From NCBI RefSeq assembly GCF_902753875.1, contig NZ_CADDTS010000014.1, positions 1 to 64,000 on the forward strand: DNA of 64,000 nucleotides. The letters are read 5' to 3'. Of the stretch, positions 18,287-31,799 are shown piece by piece (position 1 is the stretch's first letter; each line of letters starts with the position of its first letter). The notes under the pieces were generated by a model. It saw nothing but the letters and a program-made list of their open reading frames with translations. It was not told where the DNA came from and did no database searches. A program made the position numbers and the translations under genes. The DNA is from Acinetobacter bouvetii. Lineage in GTDB: Bacteria; Pseudomonadota; Gammaproteobacteria; Pseudomonadales; Moraxellaceae.

Positions 18287-19453
18287 TTAAGCTTTTACAG
18301 CAGCAACAATTTTTTCTGCCGCATCGGCCAAGCCACTAGCAGAAATTAAAGTCAAACCCGATTCATCAAGTAACTTGGCACCCAGTTCAGCGTTATTGCC
18401 TTCCAAACGCACAACCACTGGTACTGTTACATGAACTTCTTGAACCGCCGCTATAATCGCTTCTGCAATCATGTCGCAACGTACAATTCCACCGAAGATA
18501 TTAATCAATACGCCTTGTACAGACGTATCTGCAAGAATAATTTTAAAGGCTTCAATCACCCGTTCTTTGGTTGCACCACCACCGACATCTAAGAAGTTTG
18601 CTGGCTGACCACCATATAGTTTGATAATGTCCATGGTTGCCATGGCAAGACCAGCACCATTCACCATACAGCCAATGTTACCTTCTAGCGCAACATAGTT
18701 CAGATCAAACTCTGACGCTTTTAATTCACGTTCATTTTCTTGCGATTTATCGCGCAGGGCTGCAATCTCTGGCAGACGATACAGCGCATTTGAATCAATT
18801 CCCACTTTAGCATCGACACATAAAATGTCGCCATTTTCACGCACAGAGAGCGGGTTAATTTCAAATAGCGCAAAATCATTTTCAATAAATGCTTGATAAG
18901 CAGCGGACATAATTTTGACAAATTGATTGATCTGACCATCTTTTAGATTCAATGCAAATGCCACTTCACGTGCTTGGAATGGCATTAAGCCCACTAAAGG
19001 ATCGACTTCAACTTTAATAATTTTTTCTGGGGTTTCTTCTGCGACTTTTTCAATTTCTACACCACCCTCAGTCGATGCCATAAAAGTCACACGACGGCTA
19101 GAACGGTCAACCACTGCCCCTAAATACAATTCACGCTCAACAGGATAAACATCTTCAGACACTAAAATACTGTTTACTGGCTGGCCGTTAGCATCTGTTT
19201 GATAAGTCACTAAACGTGAACCAATTATTTGATTGGCATAATCAGCAGCTTCAGCAGCAGACTTCACTACTTTTACACCACCGGCTTTACCACGACCACC
19301 CGCATGTACTTGGGCTTTGAGTACTGCAAATTTCCCACCGAGTTGTTCAAATGCAGCCACTGTTTCATCTGCATTCGTCGCAAGAATACCCTCTTGCACT
19401 GGCATACCATATTTTTTTAATAACGCTTTAGCTTGATATTCGTGTAGATTCAT
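18287..19453 (-). CDS. sucC: Succinyl-CoA synthetase beta subunit, SucC
   Basis: This 388-residue ATP-grasp subunit has the N-terminal [20 protein letters not shown], the nucleotide loop [16 protein letters not shown], and the C-terminal ligase domain with [13 protein letters not shown] and [10 protein letters not shown]. It pairs with SucD. The 180-base gap to the upstream lpd terminator suggests its own promoter for sucCD, although none could be defined. Confidence 0.97.
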   Translation of the reverse strand: MNLHEYQAKALLKKYGMPVQEGILATNADETVAAFEQLGGKFAVLKAQVHAGGRGKAGGVKVVKSAAEAADYANQIIGSRLVTYQTDANGQPVNSILVSEDVYPVERELYLGAVVDRSSRRVTFMASTEGGVEIEKVAEETPEKIIKVEVDPLVGLMPFQAREVAFALNLKDGQINQFVKIMSAAYQAFIENDFALFEINPLSVRENGDILCVDAKVGIDSNALYRLPEIAALRDKSQENERELKASEFDLNYVALEGNIGCMVNGAGLAMATMDIIKLYGGQPANFLDVGGGATKERVIEAFKIILADTSVQGVLINIFGGIVRCDMIAEAIIAAVQEVHVTVPVVVRLEGNNAELGAKLLDESGLTLISASGLADAAEKIVAAVKA

Positions 19454-19601
19454 TGAACAACCTTTTACTCTTTTTTCGCTTTGTTATGACCCATTAAAGC
19501 CCAGACATCCGTCAAAGCAGCTTTAACCTTTTTTAAATCTTAAAATATTTCTTATCTTTATTTTTAGATGATTGTTCATACAAAAACAACCACCTGAAAC
19601 A

Positions 19602-19629
19602 AAAAAGAGCGGCCTAAGCCGCTCTTTTT
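19602..19629 (-). terminator. Rho-independent terminator after lpd
   Basis: GAGCGGC and GCCGCTC pair around a CTAA loop, flanked by A and T runs. On the minus strand it ends in a T6 run just beyond the lpd stop. It separates sucAB-lpd from sucCD. Confidence 0.88.
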
Positions 19630-19635
19630 TTCATC

Positions 19636-21102
<1,467 letters not shown>

Positions 21103-21129
21103 CTAAGCCCATGGATTTATTCTGAAGTA

Positions 21130-22347
21130 TTAAAGATCAAGGATAAGTTTAGCTGGTTCTTCTAACAATTCTTTGATTGTTACAAGGAAACCTACTGCTT
21201 CTTTACCATCGATTAAACGGTGGTCATAAGAAAGCGCTAAATACATCATTGGCAAGATTTCTACTTGACCATTTACTGCCATAGGACGTTCTTGGATTTT
21301 GTGCATACCCAAGATTGCAGTTTGTGGTGTGTTCAAAATTGGAGTAGAAAGTAATGAACCGAAAGTACCACCATTAGTAATAGTGAATGTACCACCAGTC
21401 ATATCTTCGATGCCTAATTTACCGTCACGTGCTTTACCAGCGTATGCACGGATTCCGTTTTCTACTTCAGCATAGTTCATACGATCTGTATCACGTAATA
21501 CAGGAACCACTAGACCACGGTCGCTTGATACAGCTACACCGATGTCATAGAAACCGTGGTAAACGATATCATCACCATCAATAGAAGCGTTTACAGCTGG
21601 GTAGCGTTTAAGCGCTTCAGTTGCCGCTTTAACGAAGAATGACATGAAGCCTAAACGTGCACCATGACGTTTTTCAAATGCATCTTTATATTGAGCACGC
21701 ATTTCCATGATTGGTTTCATGTTTACTTCATTGAACGTAGTCAACATTGCTGTTGATTGAGTTGCAGCAAGAAGACGTTCTGCAACACGTTTACGAAGAC
21801 GAGTCATAGGAACACGTTTTTCGATACGTTCACCTACAGCAATGCTTAAAGGCGCAGCAGCAGGAGCAGCTGGTTTAGCTTGATGAGCAGCAACATCTTC
21901 TTTAGTGATGCGACCGCCACGACCTGTACCTGCAACATCAGCTGCTGCAATACCAGATTCAGTTAATGCTTTACGCACTGCAGGAGCTTGGTCAGCAACA
22001 GGTTGAGCACGTTCAACAACAGGTGCAGCACCTGCTTCAGTTTGAGCAGCAGCTTGTTCAACTTTTGCTTCAGATTGAACGGCTTGAGTTTGCGCAGCGC
22101 CAGAAACTGCACCTTCTTCAAATTGTGCAATCACTTCAGCAGAAAGCACTGTCTCGCCTTCATTTTTAATAATTGATGCAATTGTACCATCAGCAGGAGC
22201 AACAACTTCTAAAACAACTTTATCAGTTTCGATATCGCAGATCACTTCGTCGCGTGATACAGCTTCACCTGGTTGTTTATGCCAAGTTGCGATCGTACCG
22301 TCTGCAACTGACTCTGGGAATACCGGTGCTTTAATTTCGGTTGCCAT
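21130..22347 (-). CDS. sucB: 2-oxoglutarate dehydrogenase E2 (dihydrolipoyl succinyltransferase)
   Basis: The 405-residue core protein has a single lipoyl domain ([11 protein letters not shown], lipoyl Lys near 43), an Ala/Gln-rich linker (about 80-115), a peripheral-subunit binding domain ([14 protein letters not shown], about 124-160) and a catalytic domain ending in [12 protein letters not shown] with the active-site His and Asp. It transfers succinyl groups to CoA. Its ATG overlaps the sucA stop (TAATG). Confidence 0.97.
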   Translation of the reverse strand: MATEIKAPVFPESVADGTIATWHKQPGEAVSRDEVICDIETDKVVLEVVAPADGTIASIIKNEGETVLSAEVIAQFEEGAVSGAAQTQAVQSEAKVEQAAAQTEAGAAPVVERAQPVADQAPAVRKALTESGIAAADVAGTGRGGRITKEDVAAHQAKPAAPAAAPLSIAVGERIEKRVPMTRLRKRVAERLLAATQSTAMLTTFNEVNMKPIMEMRAQYKDAFEKRHGARLGFMSFFVKAATEALKRYPAVNASIDGDDIVYHGFYDIGVAVSSDRGLVVPVLRDTDRMNYAEVENGIRAYAGKARDGKLGIEDMTGGTFTITNGGTFGSLLSTPILNTPQTAILGMHKIQERPMAVNGQVEILPMMYLALSYDHRLIDGKEAVGFLVTIKELLEEPAKLILDL

Positions 22348-25199
22348 TATTTAGAATCTCCTGATTGTTCAGCTGCAATCGCGAGTGCGTCATTTACCAG
22401 CTGAGCTTGTTGTTTTGCATGCAAATATGGTGAACCACAAGCCGGTGCAGCAGAAGCTTCACGACCTGCATAACTAATACGAACTTGTTTGCCCGCTTTC
22501 ATCACGTCGTCATATAGACGCGGAGCGATGAATAACCATGCACCTTGGTTCTTCGGTTCTTCTTGAGCCCATACCAATTCAGTAACGTTTGGATATTGTG
22601 CAAGAACTTCAGCAAGACGTGCTTCTGGGTACGGATACAATTGTTCAATACGAACGATTGCAGTGTTGTTCAATTCTTTTTCACGACGTTTTTCAAGTAA
22701 GTCGTAGTAAACCTTACCACCACAAAGTACCAGACGTGTTACATCTGACTTGTTGATGTTGTCGATTTCATCAATCACAGTTTGGAATGAACCATTTGCA
22801 AGTTCATCTAAAGTAGATGTTGCAAGTTTGTGACGAAGCAATGACTTCGGTGAAGTCACGATCATTGGTTTACGGATCGGACGAAGTGCTTGACGACGCA
22901 TCGCATGGAAAATCTGCGCTGGGGTAGTCGGTGTCATCACCTGCATGTTGTCTTCAGCACAAAGCTGCAAGAAACGTTCTAAACGTGCAGATGAGTGTTC
23001 TGGACCCTGACCTTCAAAACCGTGTGGAAGAAGCATGGTTAAACCACACACGCGTTCCCATTTGGTTTCGCCAGATGCGATGAACTGGTCAATCACGACT
23101 TGCGCACAGTTTGCGAAGTCACCGAACTGCGCTTCCCAGATAATTAAGCTCTTTGGAAGCGTCGTTGCATAACCGTATTCAAATGCGAGTACCGCCATTT
23201 CTGACAATAATGAGTCATAAATTGCAGTACGTGGTTGGTTTTCTTTCAAGTTACATAATGGAATGTAAGTTGAACCGTCCACTTGGTTATGAAGTTTCGC
23301 ATGACGGTGTGAGAATGTACCACGACCTACGTCTTCACCAGTTAAACGAACCAGGAAGCCTTCGTCCAGAATAGTTGCATACGCTAAAGTTTCTGCAGCA
23401 CCCCAGTTGAGTGGCATTTCACCAGTTTGCATTTTCAAGCGATCATCAATCACTTTCGCCACTTGACGCTGCATCACGAAGCCTTCAGGAAGCTCGCGCA
23501 TTTTGGTGCCAAGTTCTTTTAAACGTTCGATTGGGAAAGATGTATCCCAAACATCTGTGTACTCGTGACCTAAGTAAGGTGTCCAGTCCACAAACATTTT
23601 AGTATTTGGTTCAAGTACAAGCGCATTGGCAACGTGTTTGCCCGCTTCAAGGTCTGAACGATATTGTTCAACCATGGCATCAGCAGAAGCACGATCCAAC
23701 ACATTTTGTTGTACCAACTGATCAGCATAAAGCGTACGTGTAGTCGCTTTTTTATTGATAATTTGATACATCATTGGCTGAGTTGCAGCTGGTTCATCTG
23801 CTTCGTTATGACCACGACGACGGTAGCAGAACATGTCGATGACAACGTCTTTACGGAATGTATGACGGAAATCATGTACCAATTGAGAAACAAACAACAC
23901 AGCTTCAGGATCATCACCATTTACATGGAAGATTGGTGCCTGAATCATTTTCGCAATGTCAGTACAGTATTCTGTAGAACGTGCATCACGTGGATCAGAA
24001 GTCGTGAAGCCCACCTGGTTATTTACCACGATGTGAACTGTACCACCTACGGTATAACCACGAGTTTGTGACATTTGGAAGGTTTCTTGGTTTACACCTT
24101 GACCCGCAAATGCTGCATCACCATGCACAATGATTGGTAAAACGTCATCACCACCAATATCTTTACGACGTACTTGACGTGCGCGTACAGAACCTTCAAC
24201 TACAGGTCCAACGATTTCTAAGTGAGATGGGTTAAATGCCAATGCCAAGTGAACTTCGCCACCTGGAGTCATCACGTTTGATGAGAAACCTTGGTGGTAT
24301 TTAACGTCACCAGAACCTTTTTTATGTAACGATTTACCTTCAAACTCACCAAACAGGTCAGCCGGGTTTTTACCCATGATGTTGACAAGAAGGTTTAAAC
24401 GGCCACGGTGAGGCATACCGATAACCACTTCTTTACAACCTACAGAACCTGCGCGTTGAATAAGTTCATTCACCATAGGAATGAAAGATTCACCACCTTC
24501 CACACCAAAGCGTTTAGCACCAACGTATTTATTACCCAGGAATTTTTCCAGACCTTCAGCTGCAGTTAAACGCTCTAATACGTGTTTCTTTTGATCAGCA
24601 GTAAAACCGAATTGGCCTTTAGCACCTTCTAGGCGTTGTTGAATCCAGCGTTTTTCTTTGGTATCAACAATGTGCATGTATTCAGCACCAATAGAAGCAC
24701 AGTAAGTTGCTTCCATGGCATTCACCATTTCACCAAGGGTTGCTTCAGTTTTACCAATCGCAAGGTTACCAGTATTAAATACTGTATCTAGGTCTGACTG
24801 AGTTAAACCATGAGCAGCAAGATCAAGATCAGGTACCATTTCACGCTTAGCCAAACCTAGTGGATCTAATTTTGCTTTTTGATGACCACGGTTACGATAA
24901 GCAGCAATAAGTTGCAAAACGCCAATTTGACGACGCTCATGCTCAGAACTTACTGCACTTTGAATTACAGGTTGAACGCGACTTGAATTACGACCTAATA
25001 AAAGGAATTGCTCACGTACATTGCTGTGTGGTTGATCACCTTTAGGGAATTTACCGAAGTATTCTTGCCAGTCAGCACCAACTGAGTCTGGAGCCGTTAA
25101 ATACTGCTCATAAAGTTCTTCAATATACGCTGCACTGTCAGCGCTTAGTTCAGTGTCAAGACGCAGTGCGTCAGCAACTTCTTGCATTTGTGGACCCAT
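22347..25199 (-). CDS. sucA: 2-oxoglutarate dehydrogenase E1
   Basis: The 950-residue thiamine-diphosphate enzyme decarboxylates 2-oxoglutarate. Visible motifs are the E2-binding N-terminal helix ([10 protein letters not shown]), [24 protein letters not shown] and the C-terminal [20 protein letters not shown]. Two starts are possible, ATG at 25199 and ATG at 25187; the first is very close to an AGGA, the second about 14 bases from it, so the exact start is unsettled. It is the first gene of sucAB-lpd, with a long structured leader upstream. Confidence 0.97.
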   Translation of the reverse strand: MGPQMQEVADALRLDTELSADSAAYIEELYEQYLTAPDSVGADWQEYFGKFPKGDQPHSNVREQFLLLGRNSSRVQPVIQSAVSSEHERRQIGVLQLIAAYRNRGHQKAKLDPLGLAKREMVPDLDLAAHGLTQSDLDTVFNTGNLAIGKTEATLGEMVNAMEATYCASIGAEYMHIVDTKEKRWIQQRLEGAKGQFGFTADQKKHVLERLTAAEGLEKFLGNKYVGAKRFGVEGGESFIPMVNELIQRAGSVGCKEVVIGMPHRGRLNLLVNIMGKNPADLFGEFEGKSLHKKGSGDVKYHQGFSSNVMTPGGEVHLALAFNPSHLEIVGPVVEGSVRARQVRRKDIGGDDVLPIIVHGDAAFAGQGVNQETFQMSQTRGYTVGGTVHIVVNNQVGFTTSDPRDARSTEYCTDIAKMIQAPIFHVNGDDPEAVLFVSQLVHDFRHTFRKDVVIDMFCYRRRGHNEADEPAATQPMMYQIINKKATTRTLYADQLVQQNVLDRASADAMVEQYRSDLEAGKHVANALVLEPNTKMFVDWTPYLGHEYTDVWDTSFPIERLKELGTKMRELPEGFVMQRQVAKVIDDRLKMQTGEMPLNWGAAETLAYATILDEGFLVRLTGEDVGRGTFSHRHAKLHNQVDGSTYIPLCNLKENQPRTAIYDSLLSEMAVLAFEYGYATTLPKSLIIWEAQFGDFANCAQVVIDQFIASGETKWERVCGLTMLLPHGFEGQGPEHSSARLERFLQLCAEDNMQVMTPTTPAQIFHAMRRQALRPIRKPMIVTSPKSLLRHKLATSTLDELANGSFQTVIDEIDNINKSDVTRLVLCGGKVYYDLLEKRREKELNNTAIVRIEQLYPYPEARLAEVLAQYPNVTELVWAQEEPKNQGAWLFIAPRLYDDVMKAGKQVRISYAGREASAAPACGSPYLHAKQQAQLVNDALAIAAEQSGDSK

Positions 25200-25970
25200 T
25201 TCCTATTGCAAAAACATTTTCAGGATGCTTTTTAAGCGAACCCATGATTAATAATGTCAAATTGGTAACATGACATTAATCCCCATAAGGCATAAGCCAT
25301 GAGGCGTTATCACTACATTAGGAATAACCCAATGTGAATAATGAATCATAACGCCCTCACTGGCATCATCACTCATTTATATACTCGACCGAAACCGAGC
25401 AATTTTTTGCAAATCGACTTAGAAAAAATAACTACGCGACTTAATTTTTCTAAAGCGATTTATATCTATTTATAAACCTTATACATAATTTCAAATGTTG
25501 AAAAAATGTACGCAAATACAGGGCTTTTTTTAAATATAGCTTTGTGTGAAATCGTAACATGTTCTCCAGTTACAATTGATTTTTTTGACATATACCTCCC
25601 ATAACTCAGCGAAATACAGTTCTATTATTTTCATCTAACATATGGTGCTTTATTCAAAAATTAGATTCAATGTAGACTATAGTCATAAGCCCAAAAAACA
25701 CATATAACAAAAAGAGAGCACAATACTTAGACTGGCCCTCTTTATTTAAGTTACATGATAACATTTTAATCTCAACTTTGCAGACACAAACCCACAAATC
25801 ACGTCTTATTCATTAAAACAAACAATCTCACAACATTCAGATCATTTGCAGATCGTATTTAGCTGTTATTTGCATCGCATTGAATTGCCGTACAGCAGAA
25901 TTTATTGCTTAAAAACCCTGTATTGCTTTTTTGCATCATTAACATACAAACCAGCTATTAACAAACATAA
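25200..25970 (-). promoter_or_regulatory. Long sucA upstream region with a nested inverted repeat
   Basis: This roughly 770-bp region separates the sdhB terminator from sucA. Within it, GAGGCGTTAT (25301-25310) pairs with ATAACGCCCTC (25348-25358) with one bulge. Inside that, ACATTAGG...CCAATGT forms a second stem. On the minus strand this sits about 100-160 bases before sucA. The remainder is AT-rich with no credible gene. Confidence 0.4.
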
Positions 25971-25998
25971 AAAAAGCACACCCCAAGGTGTGCTTTTT
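25971..25998 (-). terminator. Rho-independent terminator after sdhB
   Basis: AAAAAGCACACC and GGTGTGCTTTTT form a perfect stem with a CCAA loop and a T-run on the minus strand, 13 bases past the sdhB stop. Confidence 0.9.
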
Positions 25999-26011
25999 TT
26001 AATATTACAGA

Positions 26012-26722
26012 TTAACCTGCATTATCCAAAAGCATGTTACGGATATGACCGATTGCCTTAGTCGGGTTCAAACCCTTAGGACAAACTGATACGCAGTTCA
26101 TAATACCTTTACAACGGAACAAGCTGAATGGGTCGTCAAGACGAGCCAAACGATCTTGAGTTGCTGTATCACGTGAGTCAATGATAAAGCGGTATGCATT
26201 CAACAATGCTGAAGGACCCAAGAATTTGTCCGGGTTCCACCAGAATGATGGGCATGAAGTTGAACAGCATGCACAAAGAATACATTCATACAGACCATCC
26301 AAGTGTTCACGCTCTTCAGGAGACTGTAAACGCTCTTTTGGCGGTGCAGGCTGATTATTGATTAGGAATGGCTGAATTTTGTCATACTGATCGTAGAACT
26401 GATTCATATCTACAACCAAGTCTTTAATAACAGGAAGACCTGGAAGCGGACGAATAGTAATCGTTTCTGGTAAGTCGTTTAGATTCCAAAGACATGCCAA
26501 ACCATTTTTACCATTGATGTTTACACCATCCGAACCACAAATACCTTCACGGCATGAACGACGGAAAGTCAAAGATTCATCTTGTACTTTCAATGCAAGA
26601 AGCGCATCAAGCAACATACGGTGCTTGTCAGTCAATTCAAGTTTGAAAGTCTGCATGTACGGTGCTTTATCCTTATCAGGATCGTAGCGGTAGATATTAA
26701 ATGTACGAGTACCTCTACTCAT
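26012..26722 (-). CDS. sdhB: Succinate dehydrogenase iron-sulfur subunit
   Basis: This 236-residue subunit relays electrons from FAD to quinone through three clusters. The [2Fe-2S] ligands are in [10 protein letters not shown] and a later NGLAC, the [4Fe-4S] ligands in [12 protein letters not shown], and the [3Fe-4S] ligands in [17 protein letters not shown]. It follows sdhA by 14 bases and is the last gene of sdhCDAB. The start ATG lies at 26722. Confidence 0.97.
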   Translation of the reverse strand: MSRGTRTFNIYRYDPDKDKAPYMQTFKLELTDKHRMLLDALLALKVQDESLTFRRSCREGICGSDGVNINGKNGLACLWNLNDLPETITIRPLPGLPVIKDLVVDMNQFYDQYDKIQPFLINNQPAPPKERLQSPEEREHLDGLYECILCACCSTSCPSFWWNPDKFLGPSALLNAYRFIIDSRDTATQDRLARLDDPFSLFRCKGIMNCVSVCPKGLNPTKAIGHIRNMLLDNAG

Positions 26723-26736
26723 CTTACTTCTCCAGA

Positions 26737-28635
26737 TTAGAATGTACGTGGTTTAGGTGGAATTGCGTCAACCGATAAAGGTTTGTAACGCACTGGCTTG
26801 TACTCAAGATGGTTATCGTTTGAGAACCATAATGTGTGCTTCATCCACTCATCATCACGACGACCATAAGGGTAAGCAGGATGATCTGGAGACTCTTCAA
26901 AATCAACCACTGTATGCGCACCACGGCACTCTTTACGAGCAGCAGCTGAGATTAGCGTAGCTTTAGCAACTTCATACAAGTTTTCAACTTCTAGAGCTTC
27001 AATACGTGCAGTGTTGAATACTTTAGATTTGTCTTTCAAATGAATGTTGCGTACACGCGGTTCAATTGCAAGAATCTGTTTCACACCTTCTTCAAGAAGT
27101 GCAGATGTACGGAATACACCAGCGTGGTCTTGAACGATGTCACGGATTGCATCAGCAACTTCTTGAGCATTTTCACCTGAAGTAGATTCATCAAGGTGTT
27201 TAATACGTTTGAACGTATTCTCAAGAACAGTTGTAGGAAGCGGAGCATATTCATCACCGTGATGTTTAGTCACGTAATCGATGATGTGTTCACCAGCTGC
27301 TTTACCAAACACAACCAAGTCAAGAAGTGAGTTCGTACCAAGACGGTTAGCACCGTGTACAGATACACATGAACATTCACCAATTGCATAGAAACCTTTT
27401 ACTGGCTTAGTGAAGTTACGTTCACCACCATTGTGTGAATACACATCAGTTTCTTTGTTGTAGTTCGCAACAAGTGCTTCAGTTTCACGGCTTTCAGGTA
27501 CAACAACTTGACCATGAATGTTGGTAGGGATACCACCCATTTGATAATGGATTGTAGGTACTACTGGAATTGGCTCTTTAGTGATGTCAACGTTCGCGAA
27601 TTTCTTACCAATCTCAAATACAGATGGCAGACGTTTCATGATTGTGTCAGCACCCAAGTGCGTCATATCAAGCAAGATGTAGTCTTTCTTAGGACCACAA
27701 CCACGACCTTCTTTAATTTCTTGGTCCATAGAACGTGATACGAAGTCACGTGGTGCCAAATCTTTTAAAGTTGGTGCATAGCGTTCCATGAACGGCTCAC
27801 CAGCATCGTTACGAAGGATTGCTCCTTCACCACGACAACCTTCAGTCAACAATACGCCTGCGCCCGCAACACCCGTTGGGTGGAATTGCCAGAATTCCAT
27901 ATCTTGTAATGGAATACCTGCACGAGCAGCCATACCAAGACCGTCACCAGTGTTGATATAAGCGTTTGTAGATGCACGGTACACACGACCTGCACCACCT
28001 GTAGCAAATAAAGTCGCTTTCGCTTGGAATACTGCAATTTTACCTGTTTCTTGGTCAATTGCTGTAACACCAAGTACATCACCTGCTTCGTTACGGATTA
28101 AATCAAGTGCGATCCATTCAACGAAGAATTGAGTACCCATTTTCACGTTGCTTTGATAAAGCGTATGAAGAAGTGCGTGACCTGTACGGTCGGCAGCAGC
28201 ACATGCACGTGGAACTGGTTTTTCACCGTAGTTCGCTGCGTGGCCGCCGAATGGACGCTGGTAAATCGTACCATCTGCGTTACGGTCGAATGGCATACCT
28301 AGGTGTTCAAGCTCATATACAACTTGTGGCGCTTCGCGAGTCATATACTCGATTGCGTCTTGGTCACCTAACCAGTCAGAACCTTTAACTGTGTCGTAGA
28401 AGTGGTAGTGCCAGTTATCTTCTTGCATGTTACCAAGAGATGCACCAATACCACCCTGCGCTGCTACAGTATGTGAACGTGTTGGGAATACTTTAGTCAG
28501 TACAGCAACTTTCAAACCAGCTTGAGCAAGTTGGTAAGAAGCGCGCATACCAGAACCACCACCACCGACGATAACTGCATCGAAAGTTTGGTGGGGAATA
28601 TTTGTGTAATCTTCTTTAGGGGTTATAGCGCCCAT
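26737..28635 (-). CDS. sdhA: Succinate dehydrogenase flavoprotein subunit
   Basis: The 632-residue subunit oxidises succinate to fumarate. It has the FAD-binding [17 protein letters not shown] near residue 23, the covalent flavin His in [18 protein letters not shown], and the active-site HPTG and RGAHTVVDF regions. It lies 12 bases after sdhD on the minus strand and assembles with SdhB on the membrane anchor SdhCD. Confidence 0.97.
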   Translation of the reverse strand: MGAITPKEDYTNIPHQTFDAVIVGGGGSGMRASYQLAQAGLKVAVLTKVFPTRSHTVAAQGGIGASLGNMQEDNWHYHFYDTVKGSDWLGDQDAIEYMTREAPQVVYELEHLGMPFDRNADGTIYQRPFGGHAANYGEKPVPRACAAADRTGHALLHTLYQSNVKMGTQFFVEWIALDLIRNEAGDVLGVTAIDQETGKIAVFQAKATLFATGGAGRVYRASTNAYINTGDGLGMAARAGIPLQDMEFWQFHPTGVAGAGVLLTEGCRGEGAILRNDAGEPFMERYAPTLKDLAPRDFVSRSMDQEIKEGRGCGPKKDYILLDMTHLGADTIMKRLPSVFEIGKKFANVDITKEPIPVVPTIHYQMGGIPTNIHGQVVVPESRETEALVANYNKETDVYSHNGGERNFTKPVKGFYAIGECSCVSVHGANRLGTNSLLDLVVFGKAAGEHIIDYVTKHHGDEYAPLPTTVLENTFKRIKHLDESTSGENAQEVADAIRDIVQDHAGVFRTSALLEEGVKQILAIEPRVRNIHLKDKSKVFNTARIEALEVENLYEVAKATLISAAARKECRGAHTVVDFEESPDHPAYPYGRRDDEWMKHTLWFSNDNHLEYKPVRYKPLSVDAIPPKPRTF

Positions 28636-28647
28636 GATATCTTCCTA

Positions 28648-29013
28648 TCAATTTGCCCAAAAAATCTGGATCGCCCAGATTGCGTATGCAAATACAGCAA
28701 TAATAACTGCTGAAGTCAGCACCAAACGCAAGCCTGAAGCTGAAGGACCCATTTGACGAGTAGTCACATAGTCAGTGAATACCTGCCACATGCCGATCCA
28801 AGCGTGTGCGACAAGAGATAAGACTGCCAATAAAGACAAAATCTTCATTGGTAATGTCATCATAAAGCCAAACCATTGCTCATAGTTGAATCCGCCATTA
28901 CAAAGGATCCAACCAAATACCACAACAGTATAAACAGCTAATACAACAGCACTTACACGTTGAATAAACCAATCGCGAGAACCTGAACCCGTTAAACCTG
29001 TAGCACTTTTCAT
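28648..29013 (-). CDS. sdhD: Succinate dehydrogenase membrane anchor SdhD
   Basis: This 121-residue protein has three hydrophobic helices. The N-terminal TGLTGSGSRDWFIQRVSA is typical of SdhD, and AHAWIGMWQVFTDY carries the quinone-site and haem-side residues. The ATG at 29013 overlaps the sdhC stop in a TAATG junction. Upstream in-frame codons lie inside sdhC and are not the start. Confidence 0.93.
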   Translation of the reverse strand: MKSATGLTGSGSRDWFIQRVSAVVLAVYTVVVFGWILCNGGFNYEQWFGFMMTLPMKILSLLAVLSLVAHAWIGMWQVFTDYVTTRQMGPSASGLRLVLTSAVIIAVFAYAIWAIQIFWAN

Positions 29014-29411
29014 TAGAGAACAATCCATACAAATGCTGCGATAATACCAATCGCAGACAAGATCAATGAAATAGTAGCTGCAATACGACCGCTTTGCAGT
29101 TCTTCTGCAATACCAAGGTCAGCAAGTAAATGCTTAACGCCTGCAATGAAGTGGAATATTAAACCGGCTACAAATACCCATACGATGAAACGCACAATGA
29201 AGCTACCAAGGATTGCTTGAACTTGAGCAAAACCCTCAACAGAAGACAATGATTTGTCTAAAAGCCACAAAAGTACCGGTACAAGTAAAAATACGATGAC
29301 ACCTGAAAGACGGTGTAGAATTGATGCAATAGCCACAGGGGATTTTAAGTTTACTTCTAAAACTTGACCCATGGACAAATTGACAGGTCTGTTGCTTTTC
29401 ACAGCGGGCAT
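29013..29411 (-). CDS. sdhC: Succinate dehydrogenase cytochrome b556 subunit SdhC
   Basis: The 132-residue protein has three membrane helices. SPVAIASILHRLSGVIVF is the family signature, and the haem-ligand His is probably in FHFIAGVKHLLADLG. It opens the sdhCDAB operon, which is divergent from gltA across about 1 kb of non-coding DNA. Confidence 0.95.
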   Translation of the reverse strand: MPAVKSNRPVNLSMGQVLEVNLKSPVAIASILHRLSGVIVFLLVPVLLWLLDKSLSSVEGFAQVQAILGSFIVRFIVWVFVAGLIFHFIAGVKHLLADLGIAEELQSGRIAATISLILSAIGIIAAFVWIVL

Positions 29412-30425
29412 CCTGTAAGTAAAAACTCCATCCGGAGTTTGTTGGAATTAATTCGAAGGAAAGCTAGCATTGTTAGGCTATTACTATTCAGCAACACCTA
29501 AACTTAAAACGACACTGAATTATAAAACGTGAACTATCAAAATACAAACAATGTGTCCCACTGAATAACCAAAAAAACCTTTAAATAAGAATCATTAACA
29601 ATAAACTTTACAAACCCAGCCCCATTAAAAAAACACAATAAACTACTATGTCATTGGTTTTAAAAAAGTAAATTTAGAAGAATGTAAATATTTCACTCGA
29701 ATGATTTTTTTTGAAAAATTTAGACTAAAGACGAACAAAGTAAAAATAATTTTCCCTCTTTGATTTTACCCCTAAACACCAGAACCACCAATAGATCATT
29801 TATTTAATCAATAATTATTATTTATTAAAATAATAATAGATAGATATCATGTGGTGAAATAAATACTTAGTATGTGTATAAGTCATTGTGATTTGATTTT
29901 TTTGTGTATTAAAACACCATTTCCAAGTCATTTTTCACAAATTTAGCATAAAAAATAGACAAAATTCTTATCTCAACTAGCCATTTTTTAACCAAACAAA
30001 CATTTTTATGCTCTTCAATTATCGCTTTTAAATATGAATAAGAAAGCATCATATTCAAAATAAAAATTACTGTAAGTTACGAGAATTATAATAATTTAGA
30101 TTCAAGAACCACTTGTCTATTATTATATAGTGAGAGTTTTTAAGAATTAAAATTTGCTGATAATTACAGCATCAATCGCATTTTTCTCTGCACCTAACCC
30201 TCAAATTGACTTATTATACTGATCCGGTACTGCGATTTTCTTCTTTTTACCGGTATAAGTTTTGACTTATCATTCCGCATGAATGTCACTTTTATCCATA
30301 AGTATAATTGACAAAATTTCAGTTCTCTCTAATCTTAGAGCAATTTTTTGATCCGTCTGATTCGTGCATTAAAAGATTAGCACTGCGAGTCAGATTAATA
30401 CTCACCAGGACAGGAGATCTATTGA
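29412..30425. promoter_or_regulatory. 1-kb AT-rich control region between sdhC and gltA
   Basis: No ORF longer than a few dozen codons looks real here. The region is very AT-rich and contains TATTATT/AATAATA runs near 29810-29840. The gltA side holds an inverted repeat CCGGTA/TACCGG (30224-30253), a candidate promoter (30308-30336) and a hairpin in the leader (30356-30394). A regulatory RNA cannot be excluded, but I see no terminator that would define one. Confidence 0.4.
30308..30336 (+). promoter_or_regulatory. Candidate gltA promoter
   Basis: TTGACA at 30308-30313 is followed by a 17-base spacer and AATCTT at 30331-30336. The -10 is a poor match, so this is tentative. It would give an 80-base leader containing the 30356-30394 hairpin. 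Confidence 0.35.
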
Positions 30426-31700
30426 ATGTCTGAAGCAACTGGCAAGAAAGCCGTTTTACAGCTTGATGGCAAAGAAATTGAATTACCAATTTACAGCGGC
30501 ACATTGGGCCCAGATGTAATCGACGTTAAAGATGTATTGGCCGCAGGCCACTTTACTTTTGATCCTGGTTTTATGGCGACAGCTGCATGCGAGTCTAAAA
30601 TCACTTTCATTGATGGTGGCAAAGGTGTGCTTTTACACCGTGGCTACCCAATCGATCAATTAGCGACTCAAGCTTCTTACCTCGAAACTTGCTATTTATT
30701 GTTAAGCGGCGAACTTCCAACTGCTGAACAAAAAGCTGAATTTGAAGCTAAAGTTCGTAACCACACTATGGTTCACGACCAAGTTAGCCGCTTCTTCAAT
30801 GGTTTCCGTCGTGATGCTCACCCTATGGCGATCATGGTTGGTGTTGTTGGTGCGCTTTCTGCGTTCTATCACAACGGTTTTGACGTTGAAAATGTTGATC
30901 ACCGTGAAATTACAGCAATCCGCTTAATTGCTAAAGTTCCTACGCTTGCGGCTTGGAGCTACAAATATACAGTAGGCCAACCATTCGTTTACCCACGTAA
31001 CGACTTGAGCTACGCTGAAAACTTCTTGTACATGATGTTTGCTACTCCTGCAGACCGTGATTATAAAGTTGACCCAATTCTTGCTAAAGCAATGGACCGT
31101 ATCTTCACGCTTCATGCTGACCACGAACAAAACGCGTCTACTTCTACAGTACGTTTAGCGGGTTCTACTGGCGCTAACCCTTATGCATGTATCGCTGCTG
31201 GTATCTCTGCACTTTGGGGTCCTGCTCACGGTGGTGCGAACGAAGCTGTTCTTAAGATGCTTGATGAAATCGGCTCTGTAGAAAACGTTGCTGGCTTCAT
31301 GGAAAAAGTGAAAACTAAAGAAGTTAAACTTATGGGCTTCGGTCACCGAGTTTACAAAAACTTCGATCCACGTGCGAAAGTAATGAAAGAAACTTGTGAT
31401 GAAGTTCTTGGTGCGCTTGGCATCAACGATCCACAACTTGCGCTTGCTATGGAACTTGAACGTATTGCATTGTCTGACGAATACTTCATCAAACGTAACT
31501 TATACCCTAACGTAGACTTCTACTCAGGTATCATCCTTAAAGCGATTGGTATCCCGACTGAAATGTTTACTGTAATCTTCGCTCTTGCACGTACAGTTGG
31601 CTGGATCAGCCACTGGTTAGAAATGCACAGCGGTCCTTACAAAATCGGTCGTCCTCGTCAGCTTTATACTGGCGAAACTCAACGCGATATCAAACGTTAA
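30426..31700 (+). CDS. gltA: Citrate synthase (type II, hexameric)
   Basis: The 424-residue enzyme condenses oxaloacetate and acetyl-CoA. Catalytic His residues are in [14 protein letters not shown] and FGHRVYKN, with Asp in [10 protein letters not shown]. Length and the N-terminal small domain are those of the NADH-sensitive Gram-negative type. ACAGGAG lies 9 bases before the ATG. The codon bias is strong, as expected for an abundant protein. It is transcribed away from sdhCDAB, so the two TCA operons share the 1-kb control region. Confidence 0.98.
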   Translation: MSEATGKKAVLQLDGKEIELPIYSGTLGPDVIDVKDVLAAGHFTFDPGFMATAACESKITFIDGGKGVLLHRGYPIDQLATQASYLETCYLLLSGELPTAEQKAEFEAKVRNHTMVHDQVSRFFNGFRRDAHPMAIMVGVVGALSAFYHNGFDVENVDHREITAIRLIAKVPTLAAWSYKYTVGQPFVYPRNDLSYAENFLYMMFATPADRDYKVDPILAKAMDRIFTLHADHEQNASTSTVRLAGSTGANPYACIAAGISALWGPAHGGANEAVLKMLDEIGSVENVAGFMEKVKTKEVKLMGFGHRVYKNFDPRAKVMKETCDEVLGALGINDPQLALAMELERIALSDEYFIKRNLYPNVDFYSGIILKAIGIPTEMFTVIFALARTVGWISHWLEMHSGPYKIGRPRQLYTGETQRDIKR

Positions 31701-31722
31701 TTCCCTAGAATTAACCAATGAT

Positions 31723-31752
31723 AAAAAAACCGTCCTTTGTGGCGGTTTTTTT
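31723..31752 (+). terminator. Rho-independent terminator after gltA
   Basis: ACCGTC and GGCGGT pair (one G-T wobble) around a CTTTGT loop between an A7 and a T7 run, 22 bases past the gltA stop. Confidence 0.85.
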
Positions 31753-31799
31753 ATGTCTCTAAATCAAGTGATATGAATATACTAAATACAAGATTAAAT

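Noticed and set aside
23664..24071. 135-codon plus-strand ORF
   Set aside because: It is antisense to conserved sucA coding sequence.
25846..26061. 71-codon plus-strand ORF
   Set aside because: It spans the sdhB terminator and runs into sdhB antisense. No family or ribosome site is visible.
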